The translations under genes were made by a program, and so were the position numbers. This document shows, piece after piece, positions 1 through 7,898 of a stretch of 64,000 nucleotides of DNA; within the stretch, counting starts at the first letter, position 1; every line of letters begins with the position of its first letter. The stretch covers positions 1 through 64,000 of the forward strand of contig DIDT01000045.1 in NCBI GenBank assembly GCA_002418285.1. The letters run 5' to 3'. The notes beneath the pieces were generated by a model, which saw only the letters and a list, made by a program, of their open reading frames with translations, ran no database searches and had not been told where the DNA came from. The DNA is from Phycisphaerales bacterium UBA5793 (GTDB lineage Bacteria > Planctomycetota > Phycisphaerae > Phycisphaerales > UBA5793).

Positions 1-44
1 ATAGGCGCTTACACGCCGCATATCGACAACGCTTTGTCCCACCC

Positions 45-1694
45 TCAGGCGGCGAGCTGGAGATGATGGAACAGCTTCTGCATTTCACGCTGGACGGCTT
101 GGTATCGGGCATCGAGATCGGCGGTGGCCGAGGTTTTGGAGCCGGGCTTGCATCGGCCGTTGTATGTGAGCAACGGTTTGATCACCTTGTCGCGGAGCAC
201 GACCAGGGCAGCCATGGCGCGGAGACCGTCTGGCGTCGGCTCATAGTACCGGCCACGAGGCGAGATCTTCCCCACGAGGTCCTTTCCACGGAGTTTCTTC
301 AGATCGTACGACGATTGGCGTGGCGAGTACGTCGCGGCGCTCGTCGCCATGATCTCGCGCACCTTCTCAGCATGCTGCGCTGCCGTGAAGCCGCGCGGCG
401 ATGCGGCGAGTGCGATCACCGCTTGCATCGCCGCGCGAGTGCGCGGCTTGTTGATGTCCACACCGCCGATGCGAGTCTTGCCGACAACGCCCGACGTTGG
501 CAATGTCTCCAGCGTTCGGTCACTGATCCACGCGGAGTCGATGCACCGCAGTGCGCGGAGGAATCGCTCCAGGAGCTCGGCCAGCTTCTGAATGATCTCT
601 GGGAACTTTTCGATCACCCGGCCGCAGCGCAGTTCCACCGTGTTATGAGCGATCGCCTCGGTTCGCAGCACGCATTCGCCTTTGGTGTATATCTTGACGG
701 TCAAGCGCCCGAAGTGCAGCTTGAAGATCGTCAGGTCGTACGAAGGTGTCTCGACTACGGATTCGAACCGGCGGGTGCCGTAGAACCGCTTCTGCGGGCG
801 AGCCTTCCATCCGAAAATCGTCTTGACGCGATCGATGTTCATGAGCGATCGGGTGCGATCGATCACGCCGTCGAAGACCTGCTCCATCTGACAGCCGTTG
901 TGGAACAGCAGGTTGCGGCTGTACTCGACTTGGTAGACGGAGTAGGCATAGCGGAAGTTCGACTTCTTCTGGTCGTCGAATGGCAGGCCGAAGCAGAGGC
1001 ACATGTAGATCCATCGCTCGCAGACTCGGCGAAGACGCCCTATAGCGGTGCGCGACCGCAAGGAGTCCGCGACTTTCGCCAAGGCAGCGGCATCAGATAC
1101 CTCTGTGAAACAGTTGCCGTCCTTGACGAACTGGATGCCGGCCTTCCGGGCCTGGCATGCGGTGTACTCGTGGCCGTTGAGCATCACCTGCGCTTTGAAC
1201 GGCGCGTGACCGCTCATCCTGATGGTGACATGACCCCACTCATCATCGATGATGTGGAACGAATAGTGACTGACGAACGGCTTTGGCTCCTTGCGTTTCA
1301 GATGGAAACCACCACCGGGGAAACGCAGTACCTCCCACACCGGCGCCGGAGCGCGATTCACCATCACGGCGAATATGCCACGAAAGCTGGGATCATCGGG
1401 CACGTACTGCTCGACGATCTGGTGCTTCCGATCGCCTGCCTTGCAGTACACGACCGGGATGCCGTTCTTCTTCGCCCATCCTCGAACGCGGCGAGAGAAG
1501 CGCCCGGCCATGCGCATCAGGTGTGTGTTGTCGAGGTTGTCCGTCGTGCCGTGGAGTTGATGCCACCAGCACCGGAAGCCTCCAGGCGATCCGCCCAATT
1601 CGAAGTAGGCGTTGACGATGATGCGATCGACGACGTCGTAGATCTCGTCGAGCAGACGAGCGTACCGCTGGGTGAACGGATCGGGTGGGACCAT
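45..1694 (-). CDS. Conserved hypothetical protein, 549 aa
   Basis: The frame stays open far upstream, but protein-like composition begins at the ATG at 1694 (MVPPDPFTQRYARL), so I start it there; the upstream part overlaps the methylase on the other strand. The middle has a segment of the type FKLHFGRLTVKIYTKG followed by LRTEAIAHNT, which resembles an uncharacterised family found in many soil and groundwater bacteria, often in several copies per genome. The last ~130 residues (RTRAAMQAVIALAASPRGFT... to KISPRGRYYEPTPDGLRAM) look like a winged-helix domain. No catalytic motif is recognised. It is transcribed divergently from the methylase. It may be a mobile passenger gene rather than part of the prophage. 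Function unknown. Confidence 0.7.
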   Translation of the reverse strand: MVPPDPFTQRYARLLDEIYDVVDRIIVNAYFELGGSPGGFRCWWHQLHGTTDNLDNTHLMRMAGRFSRRVRGWAKKNGIPVVYCKAGDRKHQIVEQYVPDDPSFRGIFAVMVNRAPAPVWEVLRFPGGGFHLKRKEPKPFVSHYSFHIIDDEWGHVTIRMSGHAPFKAQVMLNGHEYTACQARKAGIQFVKDGNCFTEVSDAAALAKVADSLRSRTAIGRLRRVCERWIYMCLCFGLPFDDQKKSNFRYAYSVYQVEYSRNLLFHNGCQMEQVFDGVIDRTRSLMNIDRVKTIFGWKARPQKRFYGTRRFESVVETPSYDLTIFKLHFGRLTVKIYTKGECVLRTEAIAHNTVELRCGRVIEKFPEIIQKLAELLERFLRALRCIDSAWISDRTLETLPTSGVVGKTRIGGVDINKPRTRAAMQAVIALAASPRGFTAAQHAEKVREIMATSAATYSPRQSSYDLKKLRGKDLVGKISPRGRYYEPTPDGLRAMAALVVLRDKVIKPLLTYNGRCKPGSKTSATADLDARYQAVQREMQKLFHHLQLAA

Positions 1695-2021
1695 GGCCAG
1701 CTCCTTGCAGAACCGGTCGATGCTACCCACCAACCCATCTGCCGCGCAGCGGCCATGCCTTCCGGGCGCAGTCCCGGACGGCACGTAGGTACTTGGCGCA
1801 AGTTGGTGGCCGGCTTGGCCCGCGGGAACAGCCGCCAACGTAGACAGAGTTTGTTGCGCCTGTCCGACCTGTCCGGATTGGCCCACGTTGGCCACGGGGC
1901 GATGCTGCAGGCCCGGGCGTCTACACCTACCACCGCAATCCACATCTCGCGACACGGGCCAACGTGGGCGGCCACGTGGCGGCGATTTGGCCACGAGGAT
2001 GGCCCAAAGGAGAACTGAACC
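1695..2021. promoter_or_regulatory. Divergent intergenic region upstream of the methylase
   Basis: This 327-bp gap separates two divergently transcribed genes and should hold promoters for both. It contains a 13-bp inverted repeat (separate entry) and, just before the methylase ATG, a good ribosome binding site (AAAGGAGA, about 2006-2013). I see no convincing small gene in it and no clear -35/-10 pair. Confidence 0.5.
1880..1969. repeat. Inverted repeat GGCCCACGTTGGCC / GGCCAACGTGGGC
   Basis: The arms lie at 1880-1893 and 1957-1969, matching over 13 bases, with centres about 76 bp apart. A third, nearly identical copy (GGCCCACGTTGGGCC) sits at 7573-7587, in the other main regulatory gap of the prophage. 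The repetition of one palindrome-like word in the two divergent control regions suggests binding sites for a phage regulator. That is inference: no repressor gene is identified here. Confidence 0.5.
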
Positions 2022-3347
2022 ATGAAAGTCGAACTGCGGCCATTGGCCGAGATCAAGCCCTACGAGAAGAACCCGCGGCTCAACGACGACGCCGTCGAAG
2101 CGGTGGCCAACAGCATCACGGCGTTCGGCTGGCGGCAGCCGATCGTCGTCGATGGTGACGGCGTCATCATCTGCGGGCACACGCGCTGGAAGGCGGCGCA
2201 GAAACTCGGTCTGGAGATGGTGCCGGTCCATGTCGCCACCGATCTGAGCCCCGAGCAGGTGCGCGCGTACCGGATTGCGGACAACAAGTCGGCGGAGTTG
2301 GCAGAGTGGAACATGGAACTCCTGCCGTTGGAGATGGCCGAACTCCAGGGTGCCGGGATCGACTGGTCGAGTCTCGGCTTCAGCGCCGATGACCTGGCCA
2401 AACTGCTCGATCCCGGCGTGCACGACGGACTGACGGATCCGGACTCGATCCCAGAGCCGCCCGATGAGCCGGTCACGAAGCGAGGCGACCTCTGGATTCT
2501 CGGTGACCACCGGTTGCTCTGCGGCGACAGCGCCAGCGCCGCCGACGTCGATCGACTGCTCGATGGCCAGCCGATCCATCTCGTCAACACCGATCCGCCG
2601 TACAACGTCCGCGTCGAACCGCGCAGCAACAACGCGATCGCTGCCGGCAATTCGTCGTTCCCGGAGGCGACGAAGAAGAAGCGAACGCATCACCAGTCGT
2701 TCGACGTGGCCCGCCAGGGTGAGAAGAAGCGGACGACGAAGAAGATGCGGGCCAAGGACCGACCGCTGGCCAATGACTTCGTCACCGACGAAGCATTCGA
2801 CGAGATGCTCGACGCCTGGTTCGGCAACATCGCGCGCGTGCTCATCCCGGGCGGCGGCTTCTACATCTGGGGCGGCTACGCGAACCTCGGCAACTACCCG
2901 GGGCCGTTGAAGCGCGCGGGGCTGTACTTCAGCCAAGGCATCGTGTGGGATAAGCAACACCCGGTTCTCACCCGCAAGGACTTCATGGGCGCGTTCGAGA
3001 TCGCGTTCTACGGATGGCGCGAAGGTGCAGCGCACCGCTTCTTCGGGCCCAACAATGCCACCGACCTCTGGCACGTGAAGAAGGTCAACCCAGCATCGAT
3101 GGTGCACTTGACGGAGAAGCCAGTCGAGTTGGCGGTGCGCGCCATGCAGTACTCATCGCACGCTGGCGAAAACGTGCTCGATCTGTTTGGGGGATCGGGC
3201 TCGACTCTGATTGCCGCTGAGCAGACGCAGCGCCGCGCGTACCTGATGGAACTCGACCCGGCCTACTGCGATGTGATCGTGCAGCGGTACGAGCAATTCA
3301 CAGGGAAGAAGGCAGAGCGGATAAGCCATACGGAGTCTGCAAACTGA
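2022..3347 (+). CDS. ParB-like domain / N6-adenine DNA methyltransferase
   Basis: A 441-aa protein. Residues 1 to ~100 form a ParB/sulfiredoxin-like nuclease fold (IKPYEKNPRLND, then VIICGHTRWKAAQKL). The second part is a DNA methylase with the catalytic DPPY at 191-194 and, near the C-terminus, the S-adenosylmethionine-binding FGGSGST; this order (DPPY before FxGxG) marks the beta class. A basic linker rich in Lys follows DPPY. Such fusions are common in phages and prophages, where they probably modify phage DNA against host restriction. The start is set by AAAGGAGA about 8 bases upstream. No cognate restriction enzyme lies beside it, so it is best read as an orphan phage modification enzyme. 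Confidence 0.9.
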   Translation: MKVELRPLAEIKPYEKNPRLNDDAVEAVANSITAFGWRQPIVVDGDGVIICGHTRWKAAQKLGLEMVPVHVATDLSPEQVRAYRIADNKSAELAEWNMELLPLEMAELQGAGIDWSSLGFSADDLAKLLDPGVHDGLTDPDSIPEPPDEPVTKRGDLWILGDHRLLCGDSASAADVDRLLDGQPIHLVNTDPPYNVRVEPRSNNAIAAGNSSFPEATKKKRTHHQSFDVARQGEKKRTTKKMRAKDRPLANDFVTDEAFDEMLDAWFGNIARVLIPGGGFYIWGGYANLGNYPGPLKRAGLYFSQGIVWDKQHPVLTRKDFMGAFEIAFYGWREGAAHRFFGPNNATDLWHVKKVNPASMVHLTEKPVELAVRAMQYSSHAGENVLDLFGGSGSTLIAAEQTQRRAYLMELDPAYCDVIVQRYEQFTGKKAERISHTESAN

Positions 3348-3355
3348 TGTCTCGC

Positions 3356-4036
3356 TTACTTGGTGATCACGGTGGGCAGTGTTGCGCCGCACTCGGTGCA
3401 GACCGGCGATGTGCCGCGCGGGTAGCCGCAGGCAGCGCATCGATTGTTCAGTCGACACCAATTGCGACGGATCGCGCCCGCACTCAGTGTCAGCAGCGCA
3501 ATAACTCCGGCATAGACGAGCGTGTTCTCAGCGAAACCATGCCAAAGCACACCAATCGGAATGATGTCAGGAATCGTGACACTTGGAGGGGTACCGAGGC
3601 GACGTGGGTTGATTGCAATGCCAGTACGCACCACGGGCCGTTTGCCCGATTGACCTTGCAATGCCACAAACGTGGGCTCCGGAGCCACCGACGCAATGAG
3701 AGACAACATTGGCCAACCGCATCCGAGGTATCCCCGTCGATTGATTGGCTGGTGGCCTTCGTCGGGCCACCACATTCGACTGTCATAGCGAGGCAACGGT
3801 CCGTCCCCGACGATCTTGCTTCGCACTTGCCGCGTGAACTCGAAATCTATGACGTATTGCCATCCAAATCGGCGCGTTACAGAAATCGCACGGTTTGCAT
3901 CGCCGGTAGGATGTTCGAATCCTCCCCGATGTGGCACGACTTCCGTTTGAGCGAATGCGCACGCCCACGCAACGGCGACATTGGCGACCGCGCCGAGCAG
4001 CAGGAAGATTGCGATGCGGCGTGCCCACGTGAGCAT
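3356..4036 (-). CDS. Membrane-anchored protein with planctomycete-type C-terminal zinc ribbon
   Basis: A 226-aa protein starting at the ATG at 4036 (MLTWARRIAIFLLLG). It has an N-terminal signal/anchor helix, a soluble middle region, a second hydrophobic segment (TLVYAGVIALLTLSAGAI) and a C-terminal ribbon CAACGY-x9-CTECG. This C-terminal arrangement, a last TM followed by RCAACGYxxxGxxxVCxECG, is a familiar signature of Phycisphaerae proteins and is my main clue to the host lineage. Function unknown. It lies on the opposite strand to the methylase, 8 bp from its stop. It may be a host gene carried between prophage parts, or it may mark the edge of a composite element. Confidence 0.75.
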   Translation of the reverse strand: MLTWARRIAIFLLLGAVANVAVAWACAFAQTEVVPHRGGFEHPTGDANRAISVTRRFGWQYVIDFEFTRQVRSKIVGDGPLPRYDSRMWWPDEGHQPINRRGYLGCGWPMLSLIASVAPEPTFVALQGQSGKRPVVRTGIAINPRRLGTPPSVTIPDIIPIGVLWHGFAENTLVYAGVIALLTLSAGAIRRNWCRLNNRCAACGYPRGTSPVCTECGATLPTVITK

Positions 4037-4132
4037 GATGATGATTGTACTGGCTGGCGGGCAACAGGACATCACCGCAGACACAGCCGCGACTTGGGCC
4101 ACGGCTGTGGATGCTTGTCGAGATGGGACCGT

Positions 4133-4516
4133 CTACTCGGTGGCGGCCGCCTCCGGTCCCTTCTCGCGCAAGGCGTGGTACTCGATCAGCGCGTCCTCGT
4201 ACACGAAGTCGCTGGCGGCGACATGCTTGCGTTCGCGGGCGGGCACGATGCAGGATCGCTCCTTCAGGAACGCGATGGCGGTTGCGACCTGCGACCACGG
4301 CGGCATGCACGATTCGTCGCCGCCGCCCGCCTTGGTGCGGATGTCCTCCATGGTGAACGCGGCGTTGCCCATCTGCTCAATCGCGTAGGCCACGTCGTCG
4401 TAGACCTGCTTGGAGCACATGTGTTCATACGGCTTGCCGCGCTTGGGCACGACCTGGCGCAGCAGCGCGCCGCTGGCGGCATCGACGACGAAGGTCTCAT
4501 TCAGTTGCTGCGACAT
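4133..4516 (-). CDS. Small prophage early protein, 127 aa, unknown function
   Basis: The start at 4516 (MSQQLNETF) is chosen because AGGAGGTGACGCC precedes it directly; the in-frame extension upstream is another gene's shadow. The protein has a predicted helical body (VYDDVAYAIEQMGNAAFT, then SQVATAIAFLKERSCIVPA) resembling a small winged-helix-like fold, but no family is recognised. It is the last gene of the leftward early operon, and its start overlaps the end of the upstream zinc-ribbon gene by 20 bp, suggesting translational coupling. Confidence 0.7.
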   Translation of the reverse strand: MSQQLNETFVVDAASGALLRQVVPKRGKPYEHMCSKQVYDDVAYAIEQMGNAAFTMEDIRTKAGGGDESCMPPWSQVATAIAFLKERSCIVPARERKHVAASDFVYEDALIEYHALREKGPEAAATE

Positions 4517-4676
4517 CGGCGTCACCTCCTTCCGCGGCCGGGTCGTAGTGACGGCCGCATGTCTGGCATTCGACGCGGTCGTCCTCGACCCACACCAGCA
4601 TGTCCATGCGGCGCTCGCCGCAATGCGGGCAGGCAAAGCCCGGTTCAACACGTTCGTCATTGGCCTCGGCGATCAT
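4497..4676 (-). CDS. Small zinc-ribbon protein, 59 aa
   Basis: Encodes MIAEANDERVEP followed by CPHCG and, 19 residues later, CQTCG: a two-knuckle zinc ribbon. Its ATG overlaps the upstream gene's TGA (ATGA at 4673-4676), so translation is probably coupled. Typical of small phage early proteins that bind nucleic acid or host protein targets. Function unknown. Confidence 0.7.
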   Translation of the reverse strand: MIAEANDERVEPGFACPHCGERRMDMLVWVEDDRVECQTCGRHYDPAAEGGDADVAATE

Positions 4677-4897
4677 GGGCTGACCTCCCCGCGGGATTCG
4701 CTCAGGTCGAAGATGGCGACGATCGCCAGCAGGCCCACCAGCAGCGATGTGCGTTCGTTGAAACCGGTGAGGTCGCCAGCGGCGCAGGTGCGAATCAATG
4801 CCGCCTTGTCGCTCGCGGGCATGGCGGCCAACGTGTCGCGCATCGTGGCGCGAGCCTGGTCGGCGTGGGCGAGCAGTCGTTGGACTTCGCGGTCCAT
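4673..4897 (-). CDS. Small prophage early protein, 74 aa
   Basis: Starts at the ATG at 4897 (MDREVQRLLAHADQ), 3 bp after the upstream gene's stop, with a weak GGGTGA ribosome site. The protein is largely helical with a hydrophobic C-terminal stretch (LLVGLLAIVAIFDLS) that could be one membrane segment or a buried helix. No family recognised. It lies inside the tightly packed early operon. Confidence 0.65.
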   Translation of the reverse strand: MDREVQRLLAHADQARATMRDTLAAMPASDKAALIRTCAAGDLTGFNERTSLLVGLLAIVAIFDLSESRGEVSP

Positions 4898-4900
4898 GGT

Positions 4901-5935
4901 TCACCCGGCCTTCCCGGCCGCGGTGAAGCGGCCCTTGTCCACCTTGGCGAAGCGCGCGTCCTTGCCCTTGGCTTTGATCTCGCGGATCATCGCGGCGTAG
5001 AGCGTCGCGTGCGGCGTAGCGCCGTTGGTCTTCCAGCCCGCCGCGATGGCGCGCTCGGCGATGGTCTTGGCATCGAGCGGCTCTTTCGCCCGCCCCAGGA
5101 CCTGCGCTGCGGCATCGAGCCCGCTGAGACCCTCGCGCTTCATGCGCGGCTTGGCGTCCTTGCCGTCCTTCGAGTTCGCGCTCGTCGTGCGAGCCTTCGG
5201 AGCACCGCGGTCGGGCGGCATTGTGATGCCGAGTTGCGCCGGCGTCTTGCCGGTGAGTTGCTTGATGCTCTGCTTGATGTGGAAGACGCCCGTCACACTG
5301 CCCGAGGCGTCCACCTCGCGGCAGCCGGTCTTCTCATCGATGGGCGAGGTCGCGGGCACGCGGTAGAGCAGTGGCGTGCGACCATCAACGCGGAAGTACA
5401 ACTCGTGGAGTTTGCCGTTCTTCTTCCAGCACACGTGGTTCCTGCTGGTGGGCAGGTCCTCGACCTCCTTGGCGATCTCAGCGTACTGGTCCTTGTTGAC
5501 CAGCGCGATGCGCGGCGGGGTCCGTCGGCCCTTGCGTTTTGCCTTCACCGGCGACTCGCCCTGCTGGGCGGCGGCCTCTTCTGCCTTCTTCACCCAGCGC
5601 GACCTCTCTTTGCCGTTGACGATCTCGGTCTTCATGACCAGACCCTTGGCTGCGGCCTTGGCGTCGCGCTCGGCGATCTTTCCATCAACAACCGAGCCCC
5701 CGGAGGACGCTCCAGAGGCTCGCGTGGTCGCTTGAGTTGTGCTGGGCGTCTTTGGCGGCGGCCCGGCCTCGGCTCGAAGCCGCTGGGCGGACTTGATCCT
5801 CACTTTCTTCTTCGTGGCGAGGTTGGTGGCGTCCCAGCCGCCATTGCGGTTCTCGGCATCGATGCGCACCTTGGCGATCTTGCCGCTCACCTTCGCGGTG
5901 TACGTGTTACCAATCCTGATCTCGTTCTTCTTCAT
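4901..5935 (-). CDS. HARE-HTH domain protein, 344 aa
   Basis: Starts at 5935 (MKKNEIRIGNTYTAKVSGK) after AAAGGAGC. The N-terminus (~1-55) is a small beta-rich domain. A low-complexity Ala/Thr/Lys linker follows, then a central domain (~140-235). The C-terminus, ~270-340 (SGLDAAAQVLGRAKEPLDAK...), matches the HARE-HTH winged helix (HB1, ASXL, restriction endonuclease). HARE-HTH domains are linked to DNA-modification sensing and restriction in bacteria. In this phage setting it may regulate the early region or counter host restriction; that role is inferred. Confidence 0.75.
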   Translation of the reverse strand: MKKNEIRIGNTYTAKVSGKIAKVRIDAENRNGGWDATNLATKKKVRIKSAQRLRAEAGPPPKTPSTTQATTRASGASSGGSVVDGKIAERDAKAAAKGLVMKTEIVNGKERSRWVKKAEEAAAQQGESPVKAKRKGRRTPPRIALVNKDQYAEIAKEVEDLPTSRNHVCWKKNGKLHELYFRVDGRTPLLYRVPATSPIDEKTGCREVDASGSVTGVFHIKQSIKQLTGKTPAQLGITMPPDRGAPKARTTSANSKDGKDAKPRMKREGLSGLDAAAQVLGRAKEPLDAKTIAERAIAAGWKTNGATPHATLYAAMIREIKAKGKDARFAKVDKGRFTAAGKAG

Positions 5936-5980
5936 CGTGCTGCTCCTTTCAAGAGAGCGGTTGGTGGATGTGAACCGCCG

Positions 5981-6289
5981 TCACTCGGCGGCGAGTTCTT
6001 CGAGGACTGCAAAGTTCGGCGACACCGACCAGCGCGGTTTGCCCGCGGCGTCGGTGGCGATGATGCGGCTGTTGACGTTGCACGCGTCGGCGAAGGCGTC
6101 GAGCATGCGCTGCGTCGCACGGCGTGTAGCGGCGACGATGCCCTCGGGCGTGCCGTCGTGGCTGGTGACGAGGTGACCCAGGACGACGCCGTCGCGATCG
6201 CACGCTTCGCGGATGATGATGTTGGGCGCGCCGCCGCCGTTGCGGCGGATGGTGCGATTTCGTTCAATCTGGCTGGTACTGGTGTTCAT
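5981..6289 (-). CDS. Small prophage early protein, 102 aa
   Basis: Starts at 6289 (MNTSTSQIERNRTIRR) behind a GAGGAG ribosome site. The middle (IIIREACDRDGVVLGHLVTSHDG) looks like a beta-rich fold, followed by a helix with two Thr-Arg-Arg turns. No family recognised. Part of the leftward early operon, with its own ribosome site, 45 bp from the next gene. Confidence 0.65.
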   Translation of the reverse strand: MNTSTSQIERNRTIRRNGGGAPNIIIREACDRDGVVLGHLVTSHDGTPEGIVAATRRATQRMLDAFADACNVNSRIIATDAAGKPRWSVSPNFAVLEELAAE

Positions 6290-6301
6290 TCTGCTCCTCT
6301 C

Positions 6302-6538
6302 TCACTTGCTCGCCGGCAGCGGCGTGATCTCGATCTTGCGCCCGCATGCCGGGCACACGGCCTTGGTCGGCCGTGCCGATTGGCGTCCGGCCTCGTACGC
6401 CCGCTCGAGTGCTTCCTTGACGCACCAGACGGCGGTGTCGTGGAAGTCGAGGCTGTCGCTGTTGCGGGTTTCGAGCGTCTCAAGGCCGAGGGCCTCGCGG
6501 GCGATGGCGTTCAAGGTGTTGTCGCGTGTCGTGCTCAT
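6302..6538 (-). CDS. DUF6900-like small protein with C-terminal zinc knuckle
   Basis: A 78-aa protein starting at 6538 (MSTTRDNTLNAIAREALGL). The segment LETLETRNSDSLDFHDTAVW followed by ALERAYEAG matches my recollection of the DUF6900 family, which is frequent in phages and plasmids. The C-terminal CPACG is a single zinc knuckle. The ribosome site is AGGAAGGA. Function of the family unknown. Confidence 0.7.
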   Translation of the reverse strand: MSTTRDNTLNAIAREALGLETLETRNSDSLDFHDTAVWCVKEALERAYEAGRQSARPTKAVCPACGRKIEITPLPASK

Positions 6539-6559
6539 GGTGATTCCTTCCTGCGTGGT

Positions 6560-6874
6560 TCAGCAGCCGGCGACGCGCTGCATCTCGCGCCACACCTCGT
6601 GGATCATGCTGTTGGTGGCGTTGACCTTGCCGCGGCTCACGCCACAGATGGCCTTGGTCGCCTCGATCGCGGCGGCGAACTGCTCCTCGTCGCTCTGCTT
6701 CGATTCCATCATGCAGATGGTGCGGTTGGCGCGCCGGGCCGTCTGATCGCGGCGCTTCGATTCGCTCAGTTCCATGACCAGAACTCCCGCGCCTCGGCCG
6801 CTGGGCGTCTCGTCAACATGGACCATCTCGATGTCGCCGTCTACGCCTTCGATGGTGATGCTCTTGATGAACAT
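6560..6874 (-). CDS. Small prophage early protein, 104 aa
   Basis: Starts at 6874 (MFIKSITIEGVDGDIEMVH) after AAAGGAG. The N-terminal half is predicted beta; the C-terminal half is helical, with MESKQSDEEQFAAAIEATKA. No family recognised. Belongs to the same leftward early operon. Confidence 0.65.
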   Translation of the reverse strand: MFIKSITIEGVDGDIEMVHVDETPSGRGAGVLVMELSESKRRDQTARRANRTICMMESKQSDEEQFAAAIEATKAICGVSRGKVNATNSMIHEVWREMQRVAGC

Positions 6875-6904
6875 GGTGGGGTCTCCTTTCGGTGGTTGGC
6901 TGGT

Positions 6905-7375
6905 TCAAATCTGGCTGACGTTGGCGACGAGCATGCCGGCCCGAATCACCGCGTCGAGTTCGCCGCACTGGCCGGCGTCGAGGTCTTCCGCGTTCTTCTC
7001 GAAGATGCGCTGCGCCAGGGATCGCCGCGTGGTGTCGATCGCGGTGGCCATGAACCCATAGGTGGGTGCATAGGTGTCGCTGACCGCGACGTTGGCGCAG
7101 CCGGTCTTGTAGGTGCTGATGCCCAGTTCGATGTTGAGCGCGGCGCTGGCCCGCACCTGCTTCTGAACCGAGTCCACGCGAATGGCGATGCTCTCGACCC
7201 GCGTGCCGGCGTGGATCACCGGCTCCTTGCCCATCGCGTGGTCGCGATCCCAGAAGGCGAGGATCTCGGCGTCGGTGTAGCCCTTGGCCCGCAGGTAGCG
7301 CAGGTCGGTCTCGCTGAACATCGCGTGTTCGCGGATTCGTTTGGCGTGGTCGTTCTCATTGGTTCTCGTTGTCAT
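6905..7375 (-). CDS. First gene of the leftward early operon, 156 aa, unknown
   Basis: The start at 7375 (MTTRTNENDHAKRIREHAM) has AAAGGA upstream; longer starts would run into the control region. The segment FSETDLRYLRAKGYTDAEIL looks like a short helix-turn-helix or UBA-like motif, followed by a larger helical domain ending NAEDLDAGQCGELDAVIRAG. As promoter-proximal gene of the early operon it could be a regulator or an anti-host factor. No family recognised. Confidence 0.65.
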   Translation of the reverse strand: MTTRTNENDHAKRIREHAMFSETDLRYLRAKGYTDAEILAFWDRDHAMGKEPVIHAGTRVESIAIRVDSVQKQVRASAALNIELGISTYKTGCANVAVSDTYAPTYGFMATAIDTTRRSLAQRIFEKNAEDLDAGQCGELDAVIRAGMLVANVSQI

Positions 7376-7655
7376 GGTCGTGCGTCCTTTCGCTGGTGTT
7401 GGCGGGCGGCGTGTTCCGCCTCGCGTTGCACACATGAGGGCATGAACAGCGCGAACATGCAAGGGGAATTGCCGTGGATTCGAGCAGGATTCGCAGAATG
7501 TGGGCAACTTCGCACGACATGTGGGCAGGTTGCTAGGCATGTGCTAGGTAAGGCCGAACATCGCGCCGTGTTGGCCCACGTTGGGCCGGGCATCCACATG
7601 GGCCGACGCCTCGCATCGAGCAACCCGGGCGCGCCGTGGGCCGCGGAGGGCCGCC
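7376..7655. promoter_or_regulatory. Divergent control / packaging region between early and late genes
   Basis: A 280-bp non-coding gap between the leftward early genes and the rightward late operon. It holds three helically phased direct repeats (7498-7549) and a third copy of the GGCCCACGTTGG word at 7573-7587, and ends with the ribosome site GGAGGG ahead of the first late gene. Its position immediately upstream of terminase is where cos or pac sites usually lie. No clear promoter boxes were found. Confidence 0.55.
7498..7549 (+). repeat. Three phased direct repeats ATGTGGGCA-type upstream of terminase
   Basis: Units start at 7498 (ATGTGGGCAAC), 7519 (ATGTGGGCAGG) and 7539 (ATGTGCTAGG). The spacings are 21 and 20 bp, two DNA helical turns, so a protein could bind all three on one face. 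This is the arrangement expected for small-terminase binding sites (cosB R-sites) or for an operator. The third unit is degenerate. Confidence 0.5.
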
Positions 7656-7898
7656 GTGTCGACGCCGCGTGAAGATCAAACCGAACGTCCCGGCGCGCTC
7701 AATCCCGCCGCTCTATCGGTGACCGACACGGCGCGGCTGTTGACGCGCGTGGGTGGCCAACCGATCTCCGAAGCCATGGTGCAACTCGACATCGACTCCG
7801 GCGCGCCGACGAACGGCGACGGCACGATCAACCTTGTGCATTACGCCGCCTGGCTCATCAAGGACATGGCGGAGCGCGGAGGCAGCCGTGGCGATTGA
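7656..7898 (+). CDS. Putative small terminase / terminase-associated DNA-binding protein, 80 aa
   Basis: Starts at the GTG at 7656 behind GGAGGG. It has the pattern LNPAALSVTDTARLLTRVGG followed by GTINLVHYAAWLIKDM. This repeats in the first ~65 residues of the next gene (LKPGELCQLLNSTPLGEVIS, then SIDLLRYTAWLVVERH), so the two are homologous helix-turn-helix-like modules. Position and size fit a terminase small subunit. It overlaps the terminase start by 11 bp. The assignment rests on context and this internal similarity. Confidence 0.6.
   Translation: MSTPREDQTERPGALNPAALSVTDTARLLTRVGGQPISEAMVQLDIDSGAPTNGDGTINLVHYAAWLIKDMAERGGSRGD

Noticed and set aside
63..2018. 651-aa plus-strand open frame
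   Set aside because: Antisense shadow of the gene at 45-1694; no recognisable motif and biased composition.
1695..3107. Minus-strand frame extending the first gene upstream to 3107
   Set aside because: This part overlaps the well-supported methylase on the plus strand and has shadow-like Arg/Val-rich composition; the protein-like part starts at 1694.
3347..7672. 1441-aa plus-strand open frame
   Set aside because: Runs antisense through eight small genes that each have good ribosome sites; composition is repetitive Arg/Gly/His/Asp typical of a high-GC shadow.
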